Below, in pieces: positions 34,976 to 43,718 of a stretch of DNA of 64,000 nucleotides. Every line of letters begins with the position of its first letter. The first letter of the stretch is position 1. A program made the position numbers and the translations under genes. Below the pieces are notes generated by a model. The model was given only the letters and a program-made list of their open reading frames with translations. It had not been told where the DNA came from and did no database searches. Source of the DNA: Rhodospirillales bacterium (GTDB taxonomy: Bacteria > Pseudomonadota > Alphaproteobacteria > Acetobacterales > Acetobacteraceae). The stretch spans positions 1 through 64,000 of the forward strand of contig JAFKLG010000072.1 of assembly GCA_017304945.1 (NCBI GenBank), in the 5' to 3' direction.

Positions 34976-36379
34976 ATGTCCGCACCGGTCATCCTGTGGT
35001 TCCGCAACGACCTGCGCCTCGCCGATCACCCGGCGCTGCAGGCGGCGCTCGCCACCGGCGCGCCGGTGCTGCCGCTCTACGTCCAGGACACGCAGGATCG
35101 ATGGGCGCTCGGCGCGGCGTCCCGCTGGTGGCTGCATCACAGCCTGGCCGCGCTGACCGCGGACCTGCGGGCGCGTGGCGCCGACCTGCTGCTACGGCGT
35201 GGCGCGGCAGCCGAAATCCTGCCGGCGCTCGCGGCGGAGGTCGGCGCCGACATCGTGTTCACCGGCGCCCCCACCGAACCGGCCGAACGTGCCCGCGACC
35301 GCGCGGTCGCCGAGGCGCTGCAAGCGGACGGCCGCGCCCTGCGCCGGGTGCGGACGACGCTGCTGTTTCCGCCCGAGACGCTGCGCAACCGCAGCGGCAA
35401 GCCGTTCGCCGTCTACACGCCGTTCGCCAAAGCCTGCCTGGCGCAGCCCGATCCGCCGCCACCCAGCCCGGCCCCCAAGGCGATCCCGCACGCGCGGCGA
35501 CCTGCTGGGGACACGCTCGAATCCTGGAACCTGCTGCCGCATCAGCCGGACTGGGCGGGCGGGATGCGCGCGACCTGGACGCCGGGGGAGGCCGGCGCGA
35601 CCGCGCGGCTGGCGGCCTTCGCGGGGGCGCGCGCGGCACGCTACGGCAGCGACCGCGACCGGCCGGACCGGGACGGCACCTCCATGCTCTCCCCGCATCT
35701 GCATTTCGGAGAGGTCTCGCCCGCCCAGGTCTGGCACGCGACCGGCCGCGGCCAGCCGGTGTTCATCCGCGAGCTGCTGTGGCGCGAGTTCTGTCATCAC
35801 CTGCTCTGGCATCACCCGACGATGCCCGACGCGCCGTTGCGCGCGGCCTTCGCGGCGATGCCGTGGCGGGACGATCCGGCGGGGTTGCGCGCCTGGCAGC
35901 GCGGGCGGACCGGGATCCCGCTGGTGGATGCCGGGATGCGCCAGCTCTGGGAGATCGGCTGGATGCATAACCGTGTGCGGATGCTGGTCGGCAGTTTCCT
36001 GGTCAAGCACCTGCTGCTGCCGTGGCAGGAGGGCGAGCGCTGGTTCTGGGACACGCTGGTGGACGCCGATCTCGGCAACAACGCCGGCGGCTGGCAGTGG
36101 ATCGCCGGCTGTGGGGCCGATGCCGCGCCGTATTTCCGGGTCTTCAACCCGGTGCTGCAGGGGCGGAAGTTCGACCCCGACGGCGCCTATGTCCGCCGCT
36201 GGGTCCCCGAACTGGCGCGGCTCGACACCAGGTTCATCCACGCGCCCTGGGACGCGCCGGCGTCCGTCCTGGCCGAGGCCGGCATCACGCTGGGCCGCTC
36301 CTACCCGCATCCGATCGTGGATCTGATGGCCGGTCGCGACCGCGCGCTCGCCGCCTTCGCCACGCTGCCGAAGGGCTGA
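34976..36379 (+). CDS. phrB: Class I deoxyribodipyrimidine photolyase
   Basis: This blue-light-driven repair enzyme splits cyclobutane pyrimidine dimers using FAD and an antenna cofactor. It has 467 residues. The N-terminal antenna domain starts VILWFRNDLRLADHPAL. The FAD domain has SMLSPHLHFGEVSP, ELLWREFCHHLLWHHP, RTGIPLVDAGMRQLWEIGWMHNRVRM and WDTLVDADLGNNAGGWQW-type sequence, including residues of the electron-transfer Trp chain. ATG 34976 is six bases after the hydrolase stop, so the two are probably co-transcribed. Confidence 0.95.
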   Translation: MSAPVILWFRNDLRLADHPALQAALATGAPVLPLYVQDTQDRWALGAASRWWLHHSLAALTADLRARGADLLLRRGAAAEILPALAAEVGADIVFTGAPTEPAERARDRAVAEALQADGRALRRVRTTLLFPPETLRNRSGKPFAVYTPFAKACLAQPDPPPPSPAPKAIPHARRPAGDTLESWNLLPHQPDWAGGMRATWTPGEAGATARLAAFAGARAARYGSDRDRPDRDGTSMLSPHLHFGEVSPAQVWHATGRGQPVFIRELLWREFCHHLLWHHPTMPDAPLRAAFAAMPWRDDPAGLRAWQRGRTGIPLVDAGMRQLWEIGWMHNRVRMLVGSFLVKHLLLPWQEGERWFWDTLVDADLGNNAGGWQWIAGCGADAAPYFRVFNPVLQGRKFDPDGAYVRRWVPELARLDTRFIHAPWDAPASVLAEAGITLGRSYPHPIVDLMAGRDRALAAFATLPKG

Positions 36380-36525
36380 GCGGCCCTCGCCGCCGCGCAC
36401 GCCATGCCCCGCACCCGTCGCCCCAGGCAACGACCATCCCGCCCCGGCGCAAGGCCGCGCGACGGCGCTCGTCGCAATCTGTTGCATGGCGGGCCACGTG
36501 CTGGCGTATCATTATTGATGCCAAA

Positions 36526-37266
36526 ATGAACGCGCTCGCGATCCCTCCCGGTGCCATGCTTCGCGTGGTGGGCGATGTACACGGTGATGCCGTCGCCTTC
36601 CGCTACGCCGTCGCGGCGCAGGATCGCTTCATCGTCCAACTCGGCGACCTCACCGACCACGGGCCGGACAGCCCCGGCGTCCTGCGCCTGATGTTCGAGC
36701 TGATCGACCAGGGCCGCGGCCTGTTCCTCCTCGGCAACCACGACCTCAAGCTCGCCCGCGTGCTGGCCGGGCAGGCGCTGCGGGACGACCGGGTGGCGCA
36801 GGCGACCGCCGCCCAGCTCGACCCGGCCCTGCGCGCGCGGATGATGCAGGAGGTGGCGCGCGCGCCGGCCTGGCTGCTGCATGGGGACGCGGTGTTCGTG
36901 CATGGCGGGTTCCATACCGACATGCTCGCCGGCCCTGCCCCGCCGCTCGGCCTCGACCGCCCGCGCGGGGCGCTGGCGCGCGCCCTGTACGGGGAGCCGA
37001 CCGGCCGCATGCAGCCGGACGGGTTTCCCGAACGGAGCCTGCGCTGGGTGGACCGCATCCCGGACGGGTTGACCGTGTATTGCGGGCATGACCGGCGCAG
37101 CAGCGATGGCCGCCCCTCTGTCCGCGCCGGCGCGCAGGGTGGCCGCGTGGTGTTCCTGGACACCGGCGCCGGCAAGGGCGGCCACCTGTCCTGGATCGAC
37201 CTGGCGCCGCCGGCCAGCGCAGCGCGGCCGCTCCGCCGCGCCGCCGGCGGCTACAGCCGCTCGTAA
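36526..37266 (+). CDS. Metallophosphoesterase (calcineurin-like)
   Basis: This 246-residue enzyme has a two-metal phosphoesterase core: GDVHGD (Asp17, His19), GDLTDHGPDS (Asp41), GNHD (Asn71, His72), and later VHGGFH and YCGHD. These fit Ser/Thr phosphatase or bis(5'-nucleosyl)-tetraphosphatase relatives. ATG 36526 follows a 146-base gap. It ends convergently with the DUF6134 gene, overlapping it by about 16 bases. The natural substrate is not predictable. Confidence 0.88.
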   Translation: MNALAIPPGAMLRVVGDVHGDAVAFRYAVAAQDRFIVQLGDLTDHGPDSPGVLRLMFELIDQGRGLFLLGNHDLKLARVLAGQALRDDRVAQATAAQLDPALRARMMQEVARAPAWLLHGDAVFVHGGFHTDMLAGPAPPLGLDRPRGALARALYGEPTGRMQPDGFPERSLRWVDRIPDGLTVYCGHDRRSSDGRPSVRAGAQGGRVVFLDTGAGKGGHLSWIDLAPPASAARPLRRAAGGYSRS

Positions 37267-37937
37267 GAAATCTCCGACCCGTCGGCGACGATGAAGCGCA
37301 TGCCGGCCCATTGCCCGGCCGCGTCGTAATACAGCGTCAGGTCCAGGTCGCCGGAAAGCTGCCAGCACTCGACCGGCAGCCGATCGCCCGCGGCGGTGCG
37401 CACCATCTGCGGCCCGCGATCCGTCACGCGCGGGCGGACCAGCCCGCCATCCTGCGTGCCGACCAGCGGCACCCGCAGCACCTGCCGGTTCCAGTAGGTG
37501 GTCGCGAGCGCGTCGGGGGGCGCGACGTAGCGCGGGGTCCCGGTGCCCTCGGCGGTGAGCCCCGCACTGGTGCGCATCGCCTGCATCGCCAGTTCGGTGC
37601 CGTTGCGGTCGGTGCGGCTGCGCACCTCCATCACCTGGTTCGCCCGCCAGACCTCGAGCGCGGTATGGCGATAGCGGAACAACGGGATGGGTCCCAGCTT
37701 GACCACGGCCTCCACGCCGATGCGCACCTCGAGGCCGCCATCCACCTGGTTGAAGTCGAGCGTGTGGGTGCCGATCGGCGTGCCGCGGCGGATCATGCGG
37801 AAGGCAAGGTGGTTGCCGCGCGGTACGAGCGGGCCGTCGGGCGGGCGTCCCATCGCAGACACCAGCCCTCCGGCAAGCACGGCACGGCGTGCAATGCGCT
37901 GCAGGAGACCGCTCCGAACGACTCGGGAGCATGACAC
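37251..37937 (-). CDS. DUF6134 family protein, probably exported
   Basis: This protein has about 228 residues. The N-terminus has a twin-arginine-like stretch RIARRAVLAGGLVSAMG. The mature part is beta-rich: AFRMIRRGTPIGTHTLDF, FRYRHTALEVWRANQVMEVRSRTDRNGT and LTLYYDAAGQWAGMRFIVADGSEISYERL, matching DUF6134. Its function is unknown. The start is uncertain: GTG 37937 is given; TTG 37976 or an ATG inside the signal region are alternatives. It diverges from sixA. Confidence 0.78.
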   Translation of the reverse strand: MSCSRVVRSGLLQRIARRAVLAGGLVSAMGRPPDGPLVPRGNHLAFRMIRRGTPIGTHTLDFNQVDGGLEVRIGVEAVVKLGPIPLFRYRHTALEVWRANQVMEVRSRTDRNGTELAMQAMRTSAGLTAEGTGTPRYVAPPDALATTYWNRQVLRVPLVGTQDGGLVRPRVTDRGPQMVRTAAGDRLPVECWQLSGDLDLTLYYDAAGQWAGMRFIVADGSEISYERL

Positions 37938-38033
37938 TAGCGTGACTCGGCACCCGAAGCGAGAGGGAGGGGACAAGGACGCGGCGACGTGGCAAGATCG
38001 CCTCCGCGACAGAGCGGGACCAGATCCGAGGCC

Positions 38034-38561
38034 ATGCGCCAGCTTCTGCTATTGCGACACGCGAAGTCGTCCTGGGACGATGCGAAGCTGGCCGATCGCG
38101 ACCGGCCGTTGAACGAGCGAGGCCGGCGCGCCGCCGGCACCATGCGCCGCGCGATGCGGGAGCTGGGGCTGGTGCCCGACCTCGTGCTGGTCTCCAGCGC
38201 ACGCCGCACGCTGGAGACGCTCGAGGCGCTGGAGCCCTGGGACGACCAGCCGCTGATCGAGCCGATGGACGCGCTCTACCTCGCCAACCTCCCGCAGCTC
38301 CTCGCCGCCCTGCATGGCGTCGCCGAGACGGTACGCAGCGTGCTGCTGATCGGGCATAATCCCGGCCTGCACGAACTCGCCGTCACCCTCGCGGGACCGC
38401 GCGGGCTCGAGGCCGGAGAGGCCGGACGGCGCCTCGCGGAAGGCTTTCCCACCGGCGCGCTCGCGGATTTCGCGGTCGCCGGCCCCTGGTGGCAGCTCGA
38501 CGCCGGCAGCGGACGGCTGCAGCACTTCCTGACACCGCGGAGCCTCGAGCCGGCGGACTGA
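38034..38561 (+). CDS. SixA-type histidine phosphatase
   Basis: This 175-residue phosphatase of the RHG superfamily has MRQLLLLRHAKSSW (Arg8, His9 catalytic pair), NERGRRAAGTM, SSARRTLET and a second His in LLIGHNPGLHEL. SixA proteins dephosphorylate phosphohistidine on signalling or PTS proteins. ATG 38034 is the family start. It is followed two bases later by the CHAD protein, an arrangement suggesting shared phosphate-related physiology. Confidence 0.92.
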   Translation: MRQLLLLRHAKSSWDDAKLADRDRPLNERGRRAAGTMRRAMRELGLVPDLVLVSSARRTLETLEALEPWDDQPLIEPMDALYLANLPQLLAALHGVAETVRSVLLIGHNPGLHELAVTLAGPRGLEAGEAGRRLAEGFPTGALADFAVAGPWWQLDAGSGRLQHFLTPRSLEPAD

Positions 38562-38563
38562 CC

Positions 38564-40051
38564 ATGCAGCTCGAACTCTGCCTGTCGCCCGAGGCCGCTG
38601 CCTCCCTGCCGCGGCTGCCGCTGCTCGCCCGTTCGGCGCCGACCCGCGCCGGCGGCCGCGCCCGCTCCACCCGCCGTCGCATCGTCTGGCACGACAGCCC
38701 GGACCGCGCGCTCGCCGAGACGGGCTGGATCCTCGCCGAGGAGCGCGGACGCTGGCGGCTCGAACGGCTGCAGCCCGGCGCCGCGGACTGGCCGCCCGGC
38801 GCCCCTCCGCCGGTCTGGGGCGACGCGCCGAGCGCCGATGCCCTGCAGACCCAGGAGGGACGGTCCCTCCCCGCGCCGCTCGCCCCGGTCGCCGCGTTCG
38901 AGGGCCAGGTCAGCGAACACGGCAGCACCACCGATCATGGCCCGGTGGTGCTGCACCGGCTGCGCGGCGTGCTGCGCGCGGTCACCGCCGAACGTCCGGT
39001 GGCGCGGCTGCTCCTCTCGGGCCCCGACCTCGCGGTGCTGGTGGTCGCGCGCACCCTCGCCGAGGCCGTCGGGGCGCAAATCCCCGAAGCCACACTCGCC
39101 GCCGAGGCGCTCGGCGTCGCCACCGGCAGCCCACCGCCGGCCCGGCGCCTCGGCGCCCCCGACCTGCCGGCCGAGGCCTCGGTCGCGGCCGCCTTCAGCC
39201 ACGTGGTCGGCCACCTCACCGACGTCATCCTGTATCACGCGCCACGCGCGGCCGCGCCGGACTGCCCGCCCGAGGCGGTGCATCAGGCCCGCGTCGCCGT
39301 GCGCCGGCTCCGCTCCGCCATCGCGATCTTCCGGCCGGCGATCGGCTGCGACGCCGTCACCGCGGCCGACACCCATCTCCGCCAGCTCGCCGCCGCGCTC
39401 GGACCCGCCCGCGACTGGGACGTGTTCATGACCGAGACCGCGCCCGCGATCACCGCCGTGCTGCCCGGCGACGAGCGGCTGCAGCGGCTGCTCGCCGCCG
39501 CCGCCCGCCGCCGCAGCGCCGCCCACGCCACGCTGACCACGCATGTCGAGAGCCCCGGTTTCCGCCGCTGCGGGATCGACCTCGCCTGGCTTGCCGGCGC
39601 CCGGGACTGGCACGACACGATCCCCGAAGAGCGCGCCGCCGAACGCCACCGCGAGCTGGGCGCATTCGCCGCCCAGGTGCTGCAACGGCGGCTGAAGAAG
39701 CTGCGCGCGGCCGGCGAACAGATCGAGGATCTCGAGGTGCCGGCGCTGCACGGGCTGCGGCTGCGGGCCAAGCGGATGCGCTACGCGGCGGAGATCCTGG
39801 CGCCGCTGTTCCCGGCCAAGCCCACGCGGCGGTTCATCGGGCGACTCGCGGTGCTGCAGGCGCGGCTGGGCGTGCTGAACGACGGGGCGGTCGCCGCCCA
39901 TCTGATGGCGGAGCTGGGCGGAGCGACCGGCAGGCACGCCTATGCGGCCGGTGTGGTCACCGGGTTCGTCACCGCGCGCCAGGCGTCGATCCGCCCGCGC
40001 ATCCTGCGCGGGTGGGAGAAATTCCTGCGGCAGGCGCCATTCTGGACTTGA
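38564..40051 (+). CDS. CHAD-domain protein with degenerate CYTH-like N-terminus
   Basis: This 495-residue protein has an N-terminal segment (1-about 190) resembling CYTH and a C-terminal CHAD domain (about 205-495). CHAD motifs are HQARVAVRRLRSAIAIFRP and HGLRLRAKRMRYAAEIL, whose His and Arg/Lys residues bind polyphosphate. The CYTH triphosphatase signature ExExK should open the protein, but here it reads Q-L-E-L-C, so two of three key residues are lost and catalysis is doubtful. It is co-oriented with sixA, two bases apart. Confidence 0.85.
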   Translation: MQLELCLSPEAAASLPRLPLLARSAPTRAGGRARSTRRRIVWHDSPDRALAETGWILAEERGRWRLERLQPGAADWPPGAPPPVWGDAPSADALQTQEGRSLPAPLAPVAAFEGQVSEHGSTTDHGPVVLHRLRGVLRAVTAERPVARLLLSGPDLAVLVVARTLAEAVGAQIPEATLAAEALGVATGSPPPARRLGAPDLPAEASVAAAFSHVVGHLTDVILYHAPRAAAPDCPPEAVHQARVAVRRLRSAIAIFRPAIGCDAVTAADTHLRQLAAALGPARDWDVFMTETAPAITAVLPGDERLQRLLAAAARRRSAAHATLTTHVESPGFRRCGIDLAWLAGARDWHDTIPEERAAERHRELGAFAAQVLQRRLKKLRAAGEQIEDLEVPALHGLRLRAKRMRYAAEILAPLFPAKPTRRFIGRLAVLQARLGVLNDGAVAAHLMAELGGATGRHAYAAGVVTGFVTARQASIRPRILRGWEKFLRQAPFWT

Positions 40052-40119
40052 CCTGACCGGCGGCTCTCCGGCAGTGGGGCCGCGACTCGCGTATCAATCG
40101 TCAAACCGAGGATCGGTCG

Positions 40120-40668
40120 GTGTCGCTCAATCGCAAGCGCCGCATCTTCCGCCCGACCGGGCCAACCCTGCCCTCGCTGCCGTCGCGCGGCCTCGTGCTC
40201 GCGCTGCTCGCCGGGCTGGGGGCGGTGGGCGCCGGCGGCTGGCTCGCCCTGCGCCCGTCGGAGGCGCCCGCCCAGCCCCCGGTGATCGGGCAACTCGCCG
40301 CCGACCCGGCGCAGGTGGCCGTGGTGGATGGCGGCACGCTGCGCTTTCCGGACGTGGTGGTGCGGTTGGACGGCATTGCGCCCGCCCCGCGCGGGGAGAC
40401 CTGCCGGGACGGTACGGCGGCGGTGGATTGCGGCGCGGCGGCCGCCAACCTGTTGGCGCGGCTGATGCGGGATGCGCCGCGGCTCGCCTGCCAGGTGCAC
40501 GGGCATGACGGGATGGGACGCGCGCTCGCCACCTGCACGGCGCGCGGGACCGACCTGAACCGCGCGCTGGTGCAGGCGGGTTGGGCGCGCGCCACCGCGC
40601 AGCGACCGCGGCTGCTGGCCGCGGAACAGCAGGCGCGGTCGGAGCATCTGGGGATCTGGGGCGGCTGA
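40120..40668 (+). CDS. Thermonuclease-family (SNase-like) membrane-anchored protein
   Basis: This 182-residue protein has a basic N-terminus and one hydrophobic helix (about 24-44), then an SNase-like OB fold: VVVRLDGIAPAPRGETC, HDGMGRALATC and DLNRALVQAGWARA. In active SNases the first motif reads RL-GIDAPE. Here Asp and the following PE are replaced (GIAPAPRGE), so activity is uncertain. GTG 40120 has GAGG upstream. It faces the CHAD gene 68 bases away. Confidence 0.8.
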   Translation: MSLNRKRRIFRPTGPTLPSLPSRGLVLALLAGLGAVGAGGWLALRPSEAPAQPPVIGQLAADPAQVAVVDGGTLRFPDVVVRLDGIAPAPRGETCRDGTAAVDCGAAAANLLARLMRDAPRLACQVHGHDGMGRALATCTARGTDLNRALVQAGWARATAQRPRLLAAEQQARSEHLGIWGG

Positions 40669-40767
40669 ACTCAGGGGCGTCCGAGCGGCCGGCGACCCAC
40701 GCAGCCACGTCCGCGCCACCACGTCCCGCTGCCGGTGAGCAGCGGGTGCGTGGCGCGGCTCGAGCGC

Positions 40768-40980
40768 TCAGCGCTTCAGGGCGGGATCTTCCCCTTTCGC
40801 ATGCGCCTTGCCGATCCGTTCGGCCTCGCGCAGGGCGGGGCCTTCGGCGCCGTCGACGGCGCGCGCGGCGTCCTCGGCGGCTGGCTTCACCTTGCCGCTC
40901 TGGGCGAACTGCTTCTGCGCCTCGTCATAGACGCGCGCCGCGGTGTGGTTGCCTTCGCCTTCGTTCTTCTGGTCGGCCAT
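40768..40980 (-). CDS. Small acidic hypothetical protein
   Basis: This 70-residue hydrophilic protein begins MADQKNEGEGNHTAARVYDEAQ and ends IGKAHAKGEDPALKR, with no signal or membrane segment. A GGAGGAG Shine-Dalgarno lies just before ATG 40980, which supports a real gene; longer frames upstream to 41160 run into the pdh regulatory region. Charge pattern and length resemble small stress-related proteins, but no function is assigned. Confidence 0.7.
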   Translation of the reverse strand: MADQKNEGEGNHTAARVYDEAQKQFAQSGKVKPAAEDAARAVDGAEGPALREAERIGKAHAKGEDPALKR

Positions 40981-41292
40981 CTTCTCCTCCATGTCGTTGC
41001 GGGGCTGAAGGAGAACTCGGCCCGAGGGACGGGGTTGCATTCGCAACGGCGCTGCGAAATCACGGCCTGTCGTGAAAGAAGCTGTCTCGAGGGCCGTTTC
41101 TCGCGCAACGGAGACCGGGGGAGCGCGTTCGGGCGCGCGCCGGGTCAACGCGTTAACCACAATCCGGTTAACACCCCCTATTGCATTGCACCATCAGGCA
41201 TTTTCCCGGTTCCACCGTTGCGGGATACGTGGGGCGCGGCTACCTGTCCGATGGCGGGGATGTCGCTGACACCACGATGGGGGAGCATGGGC
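40981..41292. promoter_or_regulatory. Regulatory gap upstream of pdhA
   Basis: This 312-base interval separates the small acidic gene (minus) and pdhA (plus). It contains the GTTAACC dyad at 41152-41172 and short A/T patches near 41150-41200. No further gene is convincing. Confidence 0.5.
41152..41172. promoter_or_regulatory. Candidate operator: perfect inverted repeat GTTAACC-N7-GGTTAAC
   Basis: The arms at 41152-41158 and 41166-41172 are exact inverses around a 7-base spacer, giving a 21-bp dyad about 120 bases before the pdhA start. The A/T content stands out in this GC-rich region. The size fits a dimeric helix-turn-helix regulator site. Which regulator binds it is unknown; none is encoded nearby. 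Confidence 0.5.
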
Positions 41293-42306
41293 ATGGCGCA
41301 AGCGGCCGAGACCAGGAAACGCGGCAACAAGGCGAAGGAACCGCCCGTCGATCGCGACCAGCTCCTGCAGGCCTATCGCATGATGCTGCTGATCCGCCGC
41401 TTCGAGGAGAAGGCGGGGCAGCTCTACGGCATGGGCCTGATCGGCGGCTTCTGCCACCTCTATATCGGCCAGGAGGCCGTAGTGGTCGGCATGCAGCTCG
41501 CGCTGAGCGAGGGCGACCAGGTCATCACCTCCTACCGCGACCACGGCCACATGCTGGCGACCGGCATGGAGGCGCGCGGCGTGATGGCGGAGCTCACCGG
41601 CCGGTCCGGCGGATATTCCCACGGCAAGGGCGGCTCCATGCACATGTTCAGCAAGGAGAAGGCGTTCTTTGGCGGGCATGGGATCGTCGGCGCGCAGGTG
41701 AGCCTGGGCACCGGCCTCGCCTTCTCCAACTGGTATCGCGGCAACGACCGGGTCAGCCTGACCTATTTCGGCGAGGGCGCCTCCAACCAGGGCCAGGTGT
41801 TCGAGAGCTTCAACCTGGCCGCACTGATGAAGCTGCCGGTGATCTTCATCATCGAGAACAACAAATACGGCATGGGCACCAGCGTCGACCGCGCCTCGGC
41901 CAGCCGCGACCTGTCGCAGAACGGCGCACCCTGGGGCATCCCGGGCGTGCAGGTGGACGGGATGGACGTGCTGGCGGTGAAGGCCGCGGGCGACCAGGCG
42001 GTCGCGCATTGCCGCGCGGGCAAGGGCCCGTTCCTGCTGGAGATGAAGACCTATCGCTACCGCGGCCACTCGATGTCGGACCCGGCGCGCTACCGCACCC
42101 GCGAGGAGGTGCAGATGATGCGCACCCAGCACGACTGCATCGAGAACGCGCGGCATCGGCTCGAGGGCCTGGGTGTCGAGGAGGCGCGGTTCAAGCAGAT
42201 CGACGACGAGGTGAAGGCGATCATCCAGGAGGCGGCGGACTTCGCGCAGTCGAGCCCCGAACCGGATGAGAAGGAACTCTGGACCGACGTGCTGCTGGAG
42301 GGCTGA
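41293..42306 (+). CDS. pdhA: Pyruvate dehydrogenase E1 component, alpha subunit
   Basis: This is the ThDP-dependent decarboxylase subunit of pyruvate dehydrogenase. The 337-residue product has MLLIRRFEEKAGQLYGMG, GFCHLYIGQEAVVVGM, SYRDHGHML, the E1-alpha loop YSHGKGGSMHMFS, and the ThDP/Mg box GEGASNQGQVFESFNLAAL with NNKYGMGT. It ends in the EL-TDVL segment. ATG 41293 has GGAG seven bases upstream; ATG 41287 is too close. It opens the PDH operon. Confidence 0.97.
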   Translation: MAQAAETRKRGNKAKEPPVDRDQLLQAYRMMLLIRRFEEKAGQLYGMGLIGGFCHLYIGQEAVVVGMQLALSEGDQVITSYRDHGHMLATGMEARGVMAELTGRSGGYSHGKGGSMHMFSKEKAFFGGHGIVGAQVSLGTGLAFSNWYRGNDRVSLTYFGEGASNQGQVFESFNLAALMKLPVIFIIENNKYGMGTSVDRASASRDLSQNGAPWGIPGVQVDGMDVLAVKAAGDQAVAHCRAGKGPFLLEMKTYRYRGHSMSDPARYRTREEVQMMRTQHDCIENARHRLEGLGVEEARFKQIDDEVKAIIQEAADFAQSSPEPDEKELWTDVLLEG

Positions 42307-42309
42307 GCG

Positions 42310-43704
42310 ATGGCGACGCAGATCCTGATGCCGGCGCTCTCGCCGACCATGACCGAGGGCAAGCTCGCCCGCTGGCTGAAGAACGTGGGCGACGACGTGC
42401 GCGCGGGCGACGTGATCGCCGAGATCGAGACCGACAAGGCGACCATGGAGGTCGAGGCGGTCGACGAGGGCAAGCTGGCGAAGATCCTGGTCGAGGAGGG
42501 CACCGAGGGCGTTGCGGTCAACACGCCGATCGCGGTGCTGGGCGCAGACGGCGAGGACGTCTCCACCGCACCGGCGCCGCAGCGCACGGACGCTCCACGC
42601 GCCGCCGCGCCGATGCCGAAGGTCGCGGCCGAGGGCGCGGACGTGAAGGCGATCGCCGAGATGGGCGCCAAGGGCCAGCGCAAGGAAGCGCTGGAGGCCG
42701 CACCGGCACCCGAGAAGGATTGGGGCCCGACCAAGCCGATCACGGTGCGCGAGGCGCTGCGCGATGCGATGGCGCTGGAGCTGCGTCGCGACGACACCGT
42801 GTTCCTGATGGGCGAGGAGGTCGCGCAGTACCAAGGCGCCTACAAGATCAGTCAGGGCCTGCTGGACGAATTCGGTCCGAAGCGGATCATCGACACGCCG
42901 ATCACCGAACATGGCTTCACCGGCATGGCGGTGGGCGCCGCGCTGAACGGACTGAAGCCGATCGTCGAGTTCATGACGTTCAACTTCGCCATGCAGGCGA
43001 TGGATCAGATCATCAATTCGGCGGCCAAGACGCTGTACATGTCCGGCGGCCAGATGGGCTGCCCGATCGTGTTCCGCGGCCCGAACGGCGCCGCCGCGCG
43101 CGTCGCCGCGCAGCACAGCCAATGCTATGCGAGCTGGTACGCGCACGTGCCTGGGCTGAAGGTGGTGGCGCCCTATTCGTCGGCTGACGCGAAGGGTCTG
43201 CTGCGGGCCGCGATCCGCGACCCGAACCCGGTGATCGTGCTGGAGAACGAGATCCTCTACGGCCACAGCTTCGACTGCCCGGTGGACGAGGACTTCATCC
43301 TGCCGATCGGCAAGGCGAAGGTGGAGCGCACCGGCCAGCATGTCACCATCGTCGCCTTCTCCATCATGGTGGGCGTGGCGTTGAAGGCCGCGGAGGAACT
43401 CGCGCAGCAGGGCATCGAGGCGGAGGTGATCAACCTGCGCTCGCTGCGCCCGCTCGACACCGCGACCATCGTGGAGAGCGTGAAGAAGACCAACCGGCTG
43501 GTCACCGTCGAGGAAGGCTGGCCCTATGCCGGCATCGGCAGCGAGGTGGCGATGCAGGTGATCGAGCACGCCTTCGACTGGCTGGATGCGCCGCCGGTGC
43601 GCGTGCATGGTGAAGACGTGCCGCTGCCCTATGCGGCGAATCTGGAGAAGCTCGCGCTGCCGCAGCCCGACTGGGTGGTGCGTGCGGTGCGTAAGATCGT
43701 CTGA
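42310..43704 (+). CDS. pdhB: Pyruvate dehydrogenase E1 component, beta subunit with N-terminal lipoyl domain
   Basis: The 464-residue protein fuses a lipoyl domain (1-about 80, lipoyl-Lys43 in [14 protein letters not shown]) to an E1-beta chain (from about 135: [59 protein letters not shown]). This fusion is characteristic of alphaproteobacterial PdhB. It starts four bases after pdhA. Confidence 0.97.
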   Translation: MATQILMPALSPTMTEGKLARWLKNVGDDVRAGDVIAEIETDKATMEVEAVDEGKLAKILVEEGTEGVAVNTPIAVLGADGEDVSTAPAPQRTDAPRAAAPMPKVAAEGADVKAIAEMGAKGQRKEALEAAPAPEKDWGPTKPITVREALRDAMALELRRDDTVFLMGEEVAQYQGAYKISQGLLDEFGPKRIIDTPITEHGFTGMAVGAALNGLKPIVEFMTFNFAMQAMDQIINSAAKTLYMSGGQMGCPIVFRGPNGAAARVAAQHSQCYASWYAHVPGLKVVAPYSSADAKGLLRAAIRDPNPVIVLENEILYGHSFDCPVDEDFILPIGKAKVERTGQHVTIVAFSIMVGVALKAAEELAQQGIEAEVINLRSLRPLDTATIVESVKKTNRLVTVEEGWPYAGIGSEVAMQVIEHAFDWLDAPPVRVHGEDVPLPYAANLEKLALPQPDWVVRAVRKIV

Positions 43705-43718
43705 GAGGGGCGCGTTCC

